Of a stretch of 64,000 nt of DNA, positions 9,018 to 16,441 are shown in pieces. Each line of letters starts with the position of its first letter. The first letter of the stretch is position 1. The notes beneath the pieces were generated by a model that was not told the origin of the DNA, did no database searches, and was given only the letters and a program-made list of their open reading frames with translations. A program made the position numbers and the translations under genes. The stretch spans positions 1 to 64,000 of the forward strand of contig NZ_JAEUAO010000002.1 of the NCBI RefSeq assembly GCF_019511375.1, written 5' to 3'. The stretch is from Rhizobium herbae (GTDB lineage Bacteria > Pseudomonadota > Alphaproteobacteria > Rhizobiales > Rhizobiaceae).

Positions 9018-10301
9018 TCATGCGCTCAGCGCCTGGTCCAGATCCGCGACAAGGTCGTCGACCGATTCCAGGCCGACGGAGAGCCGGAACACGCCGTCTC
9101 CGGCGAAGGCCCGGTAGTCCGCCAGTTGCGCCCCCTCAAGACGATAGGTGGAGTGCATCATTTCGGCCGTATCGAGAAGAACGACGATGCTGCGCTGGTG
9201 GCCGAGCGAAAAGGCGTAGTGCGCGACCCGAAGCTTGCTGGCGAGACGGACCGCCATCATCTGCGGATTTTCAGTCTGGAACGTCAGCAGCCCGCCGAAG
9301 ACGTCCATCTGGCGTTTCGCCAGATCGTGCTGCGGGTGGGTTTCGAGCCCGGGATAGGTGACCGACCTGACGCGGGGGTGATCGCCGAGGAAGCGCGCGA
9401 TCCGCAGGGCGGAAGCGGACACGGTCCGCAGCCGTGGAAACAGCGTATCGATACCGCGCATGACCAGCCAGGCATTCTGCGCCGACAGCGTTGCGCCAAG
9501 ATAGACGCCGGCGCGGGAGCGAATTTTTTCGACCAGGTCTTTGCAACCGCAAACGATTCCGCCGAGCGCATCGCCATGGCCGTTGATGAACTTGGTCAGC
9601 GAATGGATGACCAGATCGACACCGAGCGCCAGCGGCCTGGTTGCGACCGGTGTGGCAAGGGTCGAATCGACCGAAACCAAGGCGCCATGTCGATGTGCCA
9701 GCGTCGCCACCTTGGCAAGATCGGTCAGTCGCAGGATCGGGTTGCAGGGGCTTTCACAATGGACCAGCCGCGTGTTGGGCCGGAAGGCCGCGGCCAGTTC
9801 GCCGAGGCGCGACATGTTCACGGCAGTCACCTCGATGCCGTAATCCGGCAATATTCGCCGCGCCAGTTCATTGGCGCCGGCGTAGCAGACGTCGCTGACG
9901 ATCAGATGGTCGCCCTTCTTGAGAAAGGTCAGGAACGTGGCGGCAATCGCGGCGACCCCTGTTGCGGTTGCCAGCGCGTCTCCGGCGCCCTCGAGTGCCG
10001 CCATGCGCTGCTCAAGCTGTCGAACGGTCGGATTGGTCCAGCGGGCATAGAGAAAGGGCAGGGCGGTGAGGTCCGTGACGCCTTCAGCCGAAAAGGCCCC
10101 GTCGCCGGGCGTCAGGATGTTGTTGACCGACATCGAGATGTTGGGGGCGATGGCCTTCGTCGCCGGGTCGATGACTAGACCGCCATCGAGCGCCAGTGTT
10201 TCGCGGCGCAGCACATGATTGCCTTCGGACGATGGACGCAGCGGAACCGCGCCGTTTGGGCGATCCTCTGCCGCCAGGGAGGACGGTACGCTCGGGGACA
10301 T
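9018..10301 (-). CDS. Cys/Met-metabolism PLP-dependent enzyme (gamma-lyase/synthase type)
   Basis: A 427-aa member of the gamma-family of PLP enzymes (cystathionine gamma-lyase/synthase, methionine gamma-lyase, O-acylhomoserine sulfhydrylase). The PLP lysine is K237 in HSLTKFINGHGD. The substrate-binding ARWTNPT motif is near the N-terminus and the C-terminal LRLSVGLE loop is intact. ATG 10301 is chosen for the AGGAAAGG site upstream; 23 more in-frame residues are possible but look non-conserved. Reaction specificity cannot be read from the sequence. Next to a homocysteine methyltransferase and an amino-acid importer it could release homocysteine, methanethiol or cysteine. Confidence 0.88.
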   Translation of the reverse strand: MSPSVPSSLAAEDRPNGAVPLRPSSEGNHVLRRETLALDGGLVIDPATKAIAPNISMSVNNILTPGDGAFSAEGVTDLTALPFLYARWTNPTVRQLEQRMAALEGAGDALATATGVAAIAATFLTFLKKGDHLIVSDVCYAGANELARRILPDYGIEVTAVNMSRLGELAAAFRPNTRLVHCESPCNPILRLTDLAKVATLAHRHGALVSVDSTLATPVATRPLALGVDLVIHSLTKFINGHGDALGGIVCGCKDLVEKIRSRAGVYLGATLSAQNAWLVMRGIDTLFPRLRTVSASALRIARFLGDHPRVRSVTYPGLETHPQHDLAKRQMDVFGGLLTFQTENPQMMAVRLASKLRVAHYAFSLGHQRSIVVLLDTAEMMHSTYRLEGAQLADYRAFAGDGVFRLSVGLESVDDLVADLDQALSA

Positions 10302-10436
10302 GGAAGACCTTTCCTGAATTGCAGTGAGGTGTGGGAACTTAGTCCGGCCAGCATGTTTGCGACCGCTCAATCGAGGGGAATCTGCCGATAAGCGGCACCA
10401 GACGGGCCTGTCGCGCGCCGACGCGGAGAAGCGATA

Positions 10437-11126
10437 CTAGCGTCGCGCCGGGACCTGAGCCTCGAGCAGCTTGAAGGCGCGGGTAATGAGAAGCGTCAGT
10501 AAGACGTAAAACACCGTGACGACCATCAGCGGCTCGTAGACCAGCAGCGTATCCTGCCTCACCTTGTACGCCACGGCATAGAGGTCCATCACGGTGACGG
10601 TGAAGGCGAGCGGCGTTGCCTTTAGCTGCAGCACGACCTCGCCGGCAATCGTCGGCAATGCAATGCGAATGGCGCGCGGCAACCAGATCCGCCTCAGTAG
10701 CGTCCAGGAGGACATGCCGAAGGATCGGCCCGCTTCGAGTTCACCCTTGGGGACCGCCAGGAGCGCGCCGCGCAGTACTTCCGCTTCATAGGCGGCATAG
10801 TTAAGGGTGAAACTCAACGCCGCGAAGAAGAAGCCTTCGCGTACGATCGGCCAGAGGAAACTGCCGCGCAGCCCCGGAACGAGCGGCAACAGCGACCCCA
10901 CACCGTAGTAGAGCAGCCACAACTGAATCAGAAGCGGTGTTCCACGCAGGCAGGTGCAATAGCCCCGGGTAAGCCATTTGAGCCAGCGCGGGCCGCTGAC
11001 CTGCGCCAGGGCGAGGCAGATCGCCAGGATGAAGCCGAAGCCGACTGAAATGACCAGAAGCAGCACGGTCTGAACTGCGCCCGCTGCAAGCAGCGGCCAG
11101 TAGGAGGAAATCCACGAAAAGTTCAC
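10437..11126 (-). CDS. Amino-acid ABC transporter permease (HisM-type)
   Basis: A 229-aa inner-membrane subunit of a polar amino-acid importer. It has about five hydrophobic segments and the EAA loop as AYEAEVLRGALLAVPKGELE. GTG at 11126 is chosen: a GAGGA site lies 7 nt upstream, it starts 10 nt after the stop of the other permease, and the resulting N-terminus NFSWISSYWPLL is the usual start of this family; a longer frame exists upstream but overlaps the previous gene. It forms the channel with the HisQ-like subunit, the ATPase and the binding protein of this operon. Confidence 0.9.
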   Translation of the reverse strand: MNFSWISSYWPLLAAGAVQTVLLLVISVGFGFILAICLALAQVSGPRWLKWLTRGYCTCLRGTPLLIQLWLLYYGVGSLLPLVPGLRGSFLWPIVREGFFFAALSFTLNYAAYEAEVLRGALLAVPKGELEAGRSFGMSSWTLLRRIWLPRAIRIALPTIAGEVVLQLKATPLAFTVTVMDLYAVAYKVRQDTLLVYEPLMVVTVFYVLLTLLITRAFKLLEAQVPARR

Positions 11127-11136
11127 CGGCCAATCC

Positions 11137-11859
11137 TCATGCGGTTTTCGGTTGTCCGCGCCGGAAGCGGCTCTCCAGCAGGCCGAAAACGACGTTGGAA
11201 AGCAGCGTAATGACGAGATAGAGGGCGGCGGCAGCAAGGAAGAACAGAAAATAGTGCTTGGTGTTGCCGGCCGCGAGCCGCGTGGCGAGCGCCAGTTCCT
11301 GATAGCCGACGACCGCGATCAGCGCACTGTCCTTGGTGACGGACATCCAGAGATTGGCTAGGCCGGGCAACGCATTCGGCATCAACGCCGGCAGCACGAT
11401 GCGGCGAAACCGCAGAAAGGGGCGCATCCCAAACGCGCTGGCAGCTTCGATCTGGCCGACCGGAATGGCGAGGATGGCGCCGCGCAGGACCTCCGTCATG
11501 TAGGCACCCTGGACGATACCGAGCACTGCAATGGCCGCGACGAAGCCGTTTACCTCGATGGCTGGAAGGCCAAGGCTAAGCAGAATGCGGTTCAGGCCAT
11601 CAGTGCCGGCGTAATAGAGACCGATGATCAGGATCAGTTCGGGAATGGCGCGGACCGCCGTCGTATAGACATCGAGAACGAAGAGAACCGGTCGGTTGCC
11701 CTTCAACTTGCCGATTGCCCCGAGAAGACCGATCAGCATGCCGACCAGATAGGCTCCCAGCGATATCATAACGGTCGAAAGTGCTCCGCTGAGAAGAACG
11801 CCACCCCAACCCGGCGGGTAGGGCGACAGCAGTTCCAGCATGGATTGGGTGGATGACAT
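11137..11859 (-). CDS. Amino-acid ABC transporter permease (HisQ-type)
   Basis: A 240-aa inner-membrane permease of the HisQ type. The ABC-2 contact loop reads AYMTEVLRGAILAIPVGQIE, followed by ASAFGM; about five membrane segments are visible. ATG 11859 is chosen because a 24-residue extension upstream is not hydrophobic or conserved in appearance. It pairs with the HisM-type permease 10 nt downstream. The system belongs to the histidine/lysine-arginine-ornithine/opine class by sequence, but its substrate may be a sulfur amino acid in view of the downstream enzymes. Confidence 0.9.
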   Translation of the reverse strand: MSSTQSMLELLSPYPPGWGGVLLSGALSTVMISLGAYLVGMLIGLLGAIGKLKGNRPVLFVLDVYTTAVRAIPELILIIGLYYAGTDGLNRILLSLGLPAIEVNGFVAAIAVLGIVQGAYMTEVLRGAILAIPVGQIEAASAFGMRPFLRFRRIVLPALMPNALPGLANLWMSVTKDSALIAVVGYQELALATRLAAGNTKHYFLFFLAAAALYLVITLLSNVVFGLLESRFRRGQPKTA

Positions 11860-11999
11860 GACGTACCTTGGTGTCGGGAAGCTGCGGCGCATCTGCAAAG
11901 AGCGGCAGTTTGCTGTGTCGCGTAAAATCACGCGCGGTTCGGCTCAGCCCCAGTCGGGAAACGGCGCATGACGAAGCCGCCATGCGCCATTTCCGTCAA

Positions 12000-12770
12000 T
12001 CATTCGCCATAGGGATCGAAGTCGAAGTACTTCTTGGAGATTTCGGCATATTTGCCATTCGCGCGGACTGCCGCGATGGCGGCATTGAGTTTTTCAAGCA
12101 GCGCGTGATCGTCTTTACGCAATCCGCCGCCAATGCCGGACCCCAGAATTGCCGCGTCGTCCTTCACATTGCCTTTGTCCTCGCAGCAGTCCTTGCCGAA
12201 ATCGGATTTCAGGAATTCCGACAACGGAATGGAATCGCCGAAGACATAGTCGATCCGGCCCGCGGAAAGGTCCTGAAACGCTTCATCCAGCGTCGTGTAG
12301 GTTTTTTCCGATGCTTTGTCGGCAAAGTATTTCTTGTAGTAGTCGGACTGGATGGTCGAAACCTGGATGCCGATGGTCTTGCCGGCGACGTCATCGGGCG
12401 ATGCGCCGGTCTCGCCATCCTTGGCGCCGATCAGCTTGCTCGGCGTGTTGTAGTATTTGCCGGTGAAGTCGATGGTCTTCTTGCGCTCGTCGGTAATCGA
12501 CATCGACGACCAGATGACGTCAAACTTTTTCGCCTCAAGACCGGGAATGAGACCATCCCAGGACATGTCGACGATGGAGCACGTCTCCTTCATCTCGGCG
12601 CACACGGCATCCATCAACTCGATTTCCCAGCCGACCCACTTGCCGGAGGCGTCCTTGGTGAAGAAGGGCGGATAGGCTTCGTTCATGACGCCGAAGCGGA
12701 CTTCGGCATTGGCTGCGGCGCTTGAAACGGAAAGCGCGGCGCCGGCCAGCAGGATAGACAACAATTTCAT
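12000..12770 (-). CDS. Periplasmic amino-acid-binding protein (HisJ/ArgT-like)
   Basis: A 256-aa solute-binding protein, family 3. The signal peptide (residues 1 to about 22, ending SSAAANA) predicts periplasmic export. The mature part shows VRFGVMNEAYPPFF, the usual first strand of this family, then WDGLIPGLEAKKFDVIWSSM and GKTIGIQVST. There is a CC pair in DCCEDKG near residue 200. ATG 12770 follows an AGGGGAA site. The gene lies between the ATPase and the permeases and captures the substrate. The ligand cannot be assigned from motif reading alone. Confidence 0.92.
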   Translation of the reverse strand: MKLLSILLAGAALSVSSAAANAEVRFGVMNEAYPPFFTKDASGKWVGWEIELMDAVCAEMKETCSIVDMSWDGLIPGLEAKKFDVIWSSMSITDERKKTIDFTGKYYNTPSKLIGAKDGETGASPDDVAGKTIGIQVSTIQSDYYKKYFADKASEKTYTTLDEAFQDLSAGRIDYVFGDSIPLSEFLKSDFGKDCCEDKGNVKDDAAILGSGIGGGLRKDDHALLEKLNAAIAAVRANGKYAEISKKYFDFDPYGE

Positions 12771-12816
12771 GTATTTCCCCTTTTTGATTTTGGGCTGATT
12801 GGGCGCGGGTGAATGA

Positions 12817-13596
12817 TCAATTATCGAGCGCGCCCGTGAATTCGCGGCAGCGGGCGCTGATCGGTGCACCGAAGACCTGAGCCGGCGGTCCTTCCTCCTC
12901 GACGCGCCCCTGGTGCAGGAACATCACGTGACTGGAGACGTCGCGGGCGAACTTCATCTCATGGGTGACGAGCAGCATCGTCCGTCCCTCTTCCGCCAGA
13001 TCGCGAATGACTTTGAGCACCTCGCCGACAAGTTCCGGATCGAGCGCGGACGTGGGTTCGTCGAACAGCATCACCGCAGGGTCGACGCATAGAGCGCGCG
13101 CGATCGATGCGCGCTGCTGCTGGCCGCCCGACATGAAAGCCGGATAGACGTGGCGCTTCTCGTAGAGCCCCACCTTGGCAAGGAGCCCTTCGGCCCGGTC
13201 GATCGCCTCCTTGCGGTTCATTTTCTGAACGTAAACCGGGGCCTCGATGACGTTTTCGAGCACGGTCATGTGGGGCCAGAGGTTGAAGCTTTGGAACACC
13301 ATGGCAAGGCCGGTCCGAATCCGTTCGATCTGCCGCCAACTGGCCGGATACGCGCGCCCGCCTTGGCCGGACTTGAGCAAGACGTCTTCGCCGTTGAAGA
13401 CGAAGCGGCCGCGATCCGGAATCTCCAGGAAGTTGATGCATCGCAGGAACGTGCTCTTGCCGGAGCCCGACGATCCGATGAGCGAGATGACATCGCCCTT
13501 CGCGGCCGATAATGATACGCCTTTCAGGACCTCGTGGATCCCATAACTCTTGTGAACATCGTCCACGAGTAAGGCGGGAGGAGCCAGTCTCGTCAT
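12817..13596 (-). CDS. Amino-acid ABC transporter ATPase (HisP-type)
   Basis: A 259-aa cytoplasmic ATPase that powers the importer. Walker A is GSSGSGKST (about 41-49), the Q-loop is MVFQSFNLWPHMTV, the signature is SGGQQQR, Walker B plus D-loop is [14 protein letters not shown], and the switch histidine is in LVTHEM. First gene of the leftward operon, so the promoter should lie in the 366-bp region shared with the divergent Lrp-type regulator. Confidence 0.95.
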   Translation of the reverse strand: MTRLAPPALLVDDVHKSYGIHEVLKGVSLSAAKGDVISLIGSSGSGKSTFLRCINFLEIPDRGRFVFNGEDVLLKSGQGGRAYPASWRQIERIRTGLAMVFQSFNLWPHMTVLENVIEAPVYVQKMNRKEAIDRAEGLLAKVGLYEKRHVYPAFMSGGQQQRASIARALCVDPAVMLFDEPTSALDPELVGEVLKVIRDLAEEGRTMLLVTHEMKFARDVSSHVMFLHQGRVEEEGPPAQVFGAPISARCREFTGALDN

Positions 13597-13840
13597 GCCT
13601 CACGTTCCCCGGTTCATTTTTTACGTTGGCTTGTGCCGATATTATCGAGCGCTCGTGCGCGGTATTGCCGCGCAATTGGTATGCACAACGCGGAATTTGC
13701 GCGCAAGCGCCTTCCCGGTGCGGAGAGTCGGCAAGAACGTCCGCCATGACGCGACCTTTAGCTGAGCAGAACGGCACGACCTCATTAATTTCCCTTCAGC
13801 GCTGCGGAAGCGCGGAAAGGACGCGCGCATTGTTTGATTT

Positions 13841-13868
13841 TTGACGAATCGCCGCGCTGACCTAGGAT
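13841..13868 (+). promoter_or_regulatory. Candidate promoter for the Lrp/AsnC gene
   Basis: TTGACG (13841-13846) and TAGGAT (13863-13868) are separated by 16 bp, close to sigma70-type spacing. They lie 95-122 bp before the regulator's start codon. Not tested against a model. Confidence 0.4.
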
Positions 13869-13885
13869 AGGCTGCGGCAAATCAC

Positions 13886-13904
13886 TGCACGCGAAAACCG
13901 TGCA
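13886..13904. promoter_or_regulatory. Inverted repeat, candidate Lrp-family operator
   Basis: TGCACG and CGTGCA arms (6 of 6) flank a 7-bp spacer CGAAAAC. The repeat lies just downstream of the candidate promoter and 59 bp before the regulator start, a typical place for autoregulation of an AsnC-type protein. The arms are rather GC-rich for Lrp, so this is only a candidate. Confidence 0.4.
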
Positions 13905-13962
13905 CAGTCCTTCCCTTGAATCATTTTCGGTTTCAGGGTTATCCACAAAAGGCGAGAGGCAG

Positions 13963-14433
13963 ATGACGGAACCACTGGACCAATTCGACCGGAACATCCT
14001 CGATATTGTGCAGCGCGATTGCCAGATGAAAGCGGAAGCAGTCGGCGAAATGATCGGCCTTTCTGCGTCCGCCGTGCAACGCCGCCTGAAGCGGATGCGA
14101 GAGGAGGGGATCATCTCGGCGGAAATTGCTCTCGTTGATCGAAAGGTTGCCGGAAATCCGATGACGTTCATCGCGGGCATGGAGATCGAGCGCGAAAACT
14201 ACGATGCGCTGGCGAAATTCCGCACCTGGGTCGATAAGCAGGACCATATCCAGCAGGTCTATTACGTGACAGGCTCGGTGGACCTTATCGCGATCATTAC
14301 GGCGCAGGACGTTGGCCAATATGATGAAATCACCGCGCAGATCATGTCGCAGAATCCGCAGATCAAGCGAATTCACACGAATGTTGTCCTCAAACCCGTA
14401 AAGCTGGGCCTGTTCGTTCCGACACAGTCCTGA
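13963..14433 (+). CDS. Lrp/AsnC-family transcriptional regulator
   Basis: A 156-aa feast/famine regulator. The N-terminal helix-turn-helix lies at about residues 20-50 (AVGEMIGLSASAVQRRLKRM). The C-terminal RAM/ligand-binding domain includes YYVTGSVDLIAIITAQD. ATG 13963 is preceded by a GAGAGG site. It is transcribed away from the amino-acid ABC transporter operon, the usual arrangement of a local regulator that senses the transported amino acid. The ligand is not known from the sequence. Confidence 0.92.
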   Translation: MTEPLDQFDRNILDIVQRDCQMKAEAVGEMIGLSASAVQRRLKRMREEGIISAEIALVDRKVAGNPMTFIAGMEIERENYDALAKFRTWVDKQDHIQQVYYVTGSVDLIAIITAQDVGQYDEITAQIMSQNPQIKRIHTNVVLKPVKLGLFVPTQS

Positions 14434-14449
14434 GGTTCGGTCACCTTCA

Positions 14450-16441
14450 TCAGGTGAGGCGCGATCGCAACAGACGGTAGTAACCGCCAAGCCGCGGGAT
14501 CTCCCGTTCCAGTCGCTCCATCACCTGATCCTGCGCGCGCAGCGTTCCGGCATATTTGGCAGCAAGCATCTGCCTGTGGTTCTCCAGGGCCTGCGGCGCG
14601 GGCGCGGGCTGCAGGATTGTGAAGATCGGCGACAATGCAGTGCGGCCCTTGACGGTGATGCTGTCGAGTTCGACGCTGGTGAAATCAGCCGCGCTTAATC
14701 GCGCCGTCTGCTCGCCGATGAGCAGTGGCACCCCGTAATTCTTCGATTCGCCCTCGAGCCGAGATGCGAGATTGACACTATCGCCGAGCACCGAATAGTC
14801 GAAGCGGCGCGACGAGCCCATATTGCCGACGACGCAATCGCCGGTGTTGATGCCGATGCCGATCTTCAGCACATGCGGCGCTGTGCCTTTGCCCTCTGCC
14901 TCCCGGCGCAGCTCGGCATTCAGTGTCTCGATCGCTTCCAGCATGCGCAGCGCGGCACCCACTGCATGGCTGGCATGGTGGGGATCATCGAGCGGTGCGT
15001 TCCAGAACGCCATCAGGCAGTCGCCGATGAACTTGTCGATCGTGCCGCCGCTCTTAAGGACGATCTCCGACAGCGGGGTGAGCAGCCGGTTGATCAGGGT
15101 CGTGAGTTGCTCGGGATCGTCTTTCAAGGTTTCGGAAATCGTGGTGAAGCCGCGCACGTCGCAGAAAAGAATGGTCAGCGTCCGTCGCTCGCCGCCAAGT
15201 TTCAATTGCGAGGGATCGTTGGCGAGGCGCTCGACCAGCGCCGGAGAGAGGTAGCGCGAAAAGGCGCGCGTGATCTCCCGGCGACTGCGCCGCTCGGCAG
15301 CATAATCAAGCCCGGTCTGACCCGCAACGACGCAGATATAGGACAAAACCGGGCCAACCGGAGAAACGAACACGTGGCCGAGCCGCAGCAGCGCATAGCT
15401 CGCGGCCGCAAAAAGGAGCAGCACCAGGACGCTGACGGCCGCCGTTGGCCAACCCGTCGAACGAAAGACAATGCCGACCGCCAGCAAGGCACCAAAGGCA
15501 ATCGCGGCGATAGCGATCGCTCGCCCGGCCGTTTCGATGAACAGGCCGCTGGTTATGTTGTCGAAGATCGTCGCCTGGATTTCGGCGCCGGAGATCAGTT
15601 GGCCGGTATGCACGGTGAACGGCGTCGCAAACGCATCCGCGCCGCCGGCTTGAAGCGTCGGTGCGTTCTGCAGGCTGAGCCCGACGATGACGACGCGGTT
15701 TCGAAAGAAGCCCTCCGGCAGGAACTGGCCGGGCTCGAGCGCCTGGTAATAGGACACGGTCGGATAGGTTCGCGCCGGCCCGAACATCTGGAGCAGTGCG
15801 GGGCCGGACCGCGCCTTTGTCTGCCGTCCGGCGGTCTGCGCCAGTTGTGCGGCAAAGCCGTCCGGATAGGCGGGCACCTTCCGAAGCGTACCGTCGCCAC
15901 TCAACTGCACCGATGCGATCCCGGTTTTGGCGCCGCGGTCGATAAGCTGGGCCAGCGGTTCCGTCCGCACGAATTGATCGGCCTGCGGCGTCTCGATCAG
16001 CGTCTCGTCGCCCGCCAGCACCACATCCTGGCCCACCGCCGCAGCAAGGGCGGCGTCGTTTTCCGGCGCCACCGAAGGTTCGGCAAAGATGATGTCGACG
16101 CCGATGGCTTTCGCGCCGGCCCCGCGCAGTGCTTCGATCAGCCGTGCATGCAGCGCGCGCGGCCAAGGCCACTGGCTGCCGATCTCCGCCATGGAGGGCT
16201 CGTCGATCGCCACGATCACCGGCCCGTCCGTCGGCAGCGGTGGCGGTGCGAAGGTCGAGAGATAGTCGAAGCTGCGCAGGTCGACGAGCGAGAAGGGCGA
16301 GGTCAGCGAGGCGAGGGAAAGGACGATGACCGTGAGGGCGGCGAGCAGGCCGAGCCGGTTGCGCCTGCGTCGGATGCGCCCGGCGGCTGGCTCGGTTGAA
16401 GGGCCGCCCGTATCCCGGCGATGCGCTTTGAGTATCGTCAT
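14450..16441 (-). CDS. CHASE2-domain adenylate/guanylate cyclase
   Basis: A 663-aa membrane receptor cyclase making a cyclic nucleotide. After an Arg-rich start and one membrane segment (about 28-50) comes an extracytoplasmic CHASE2 domain (about 55-330; PVIVAIDEPSM and AIGVDIIFAEP). Three membrane helices follow (about 335-405), then a class III cyclase domain (about 425-600). Metal-binding aspartates are seen in LFCDVRGFT and FIGDCLMAFW, and the base-binding region VLGDSVNLASRLE is intact. It starts with an ATGA overlap on the stop of the FecR-TPR gene, so the two are translationally coupled and probably form one signalling unit. cAMP versus cGMP is not resolved. Confidence 0.93.
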   Translation of the reverse strand: MTILKAHRRDTGGPSTEPAAGRIRRRRNRLGLLAALTVIVLSLASLTSPFSLVDLRSFDYLSTFAPPPLPTDGPVIVAIDEPSMAEIGSQWPWPRALHARLIEALRGAGAKAIGVDIIFAEPSVAPENDAALAAAVGQDVVLAGDETLIETPQADQFVRTEPLAQLIDRGAKTGIASVQLSGDGTLRKVPAYPDGFAAQLAQTAGRQTKARSGPALLQMFGPARTYPTVSYYQALEPGQFLPEGFFRNRVVIVGLSLQNAPTLQAGGADAFATPFTVHTGQLISGAEIQATIFDNITSGLFIETAGRAIAIAAIAFGALLAVGIVFRSTGWPTAAVSVLVLLLFAAASYALLRLGHVFVSPVGPVLSYICVVAGQTGLDYAAERRSRREITRAFSRYLSPALVERLANDPSQLKLGGERRTLTILFCDVRGFTTISETLKDDPEQLTTLINRLLTPLSEIVLKSGGTIDKFIGDCLMAFWNAPLDDPHHASHAVGAALRMLEAIETLNAELRREAEGKGTAPHVLKIGIGINTGDCVVGNMGSSRRFDYSVLGDSVNLASRLEGESKNYGVPLLIGEQTARLSAADFTSVELDSITVKGRTALSPIFTILQPAPAPQALENHRQMLAAKYAGTLRAQDQVMERLEREIPRLGGYYRLLRSRLT

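Larger units (their letters stand above)
13597..13962. other. Divergent regulatory region between ABC operon and lrp-type gene
   Basis: 366 bp with no convincing gene. It must carry the start signals of both divergent units. A rightward sigma70-like promoter (13841-13868) and an inverted repeat (13886-13904) are listed separately. A single perfect DnaA-box-like nonamer, TTATCCACA, occurs at 13939-13947, but it is alone and probably chance. Confidence 0.6.

Noticed and set aside
13939-13947. Perfect DnaA-box-like TTATCCACA
   Set aside because: A single nonamer is expected by chance over tens of kilobases; no cluster, AT-rich unwinding region or origin genes nearby.
14873-16399. 508-codon plus-strand open frame across the cyclase gene
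   Set aside because: Antisense to the complete CHASE2 cyclase; translation has no motif.
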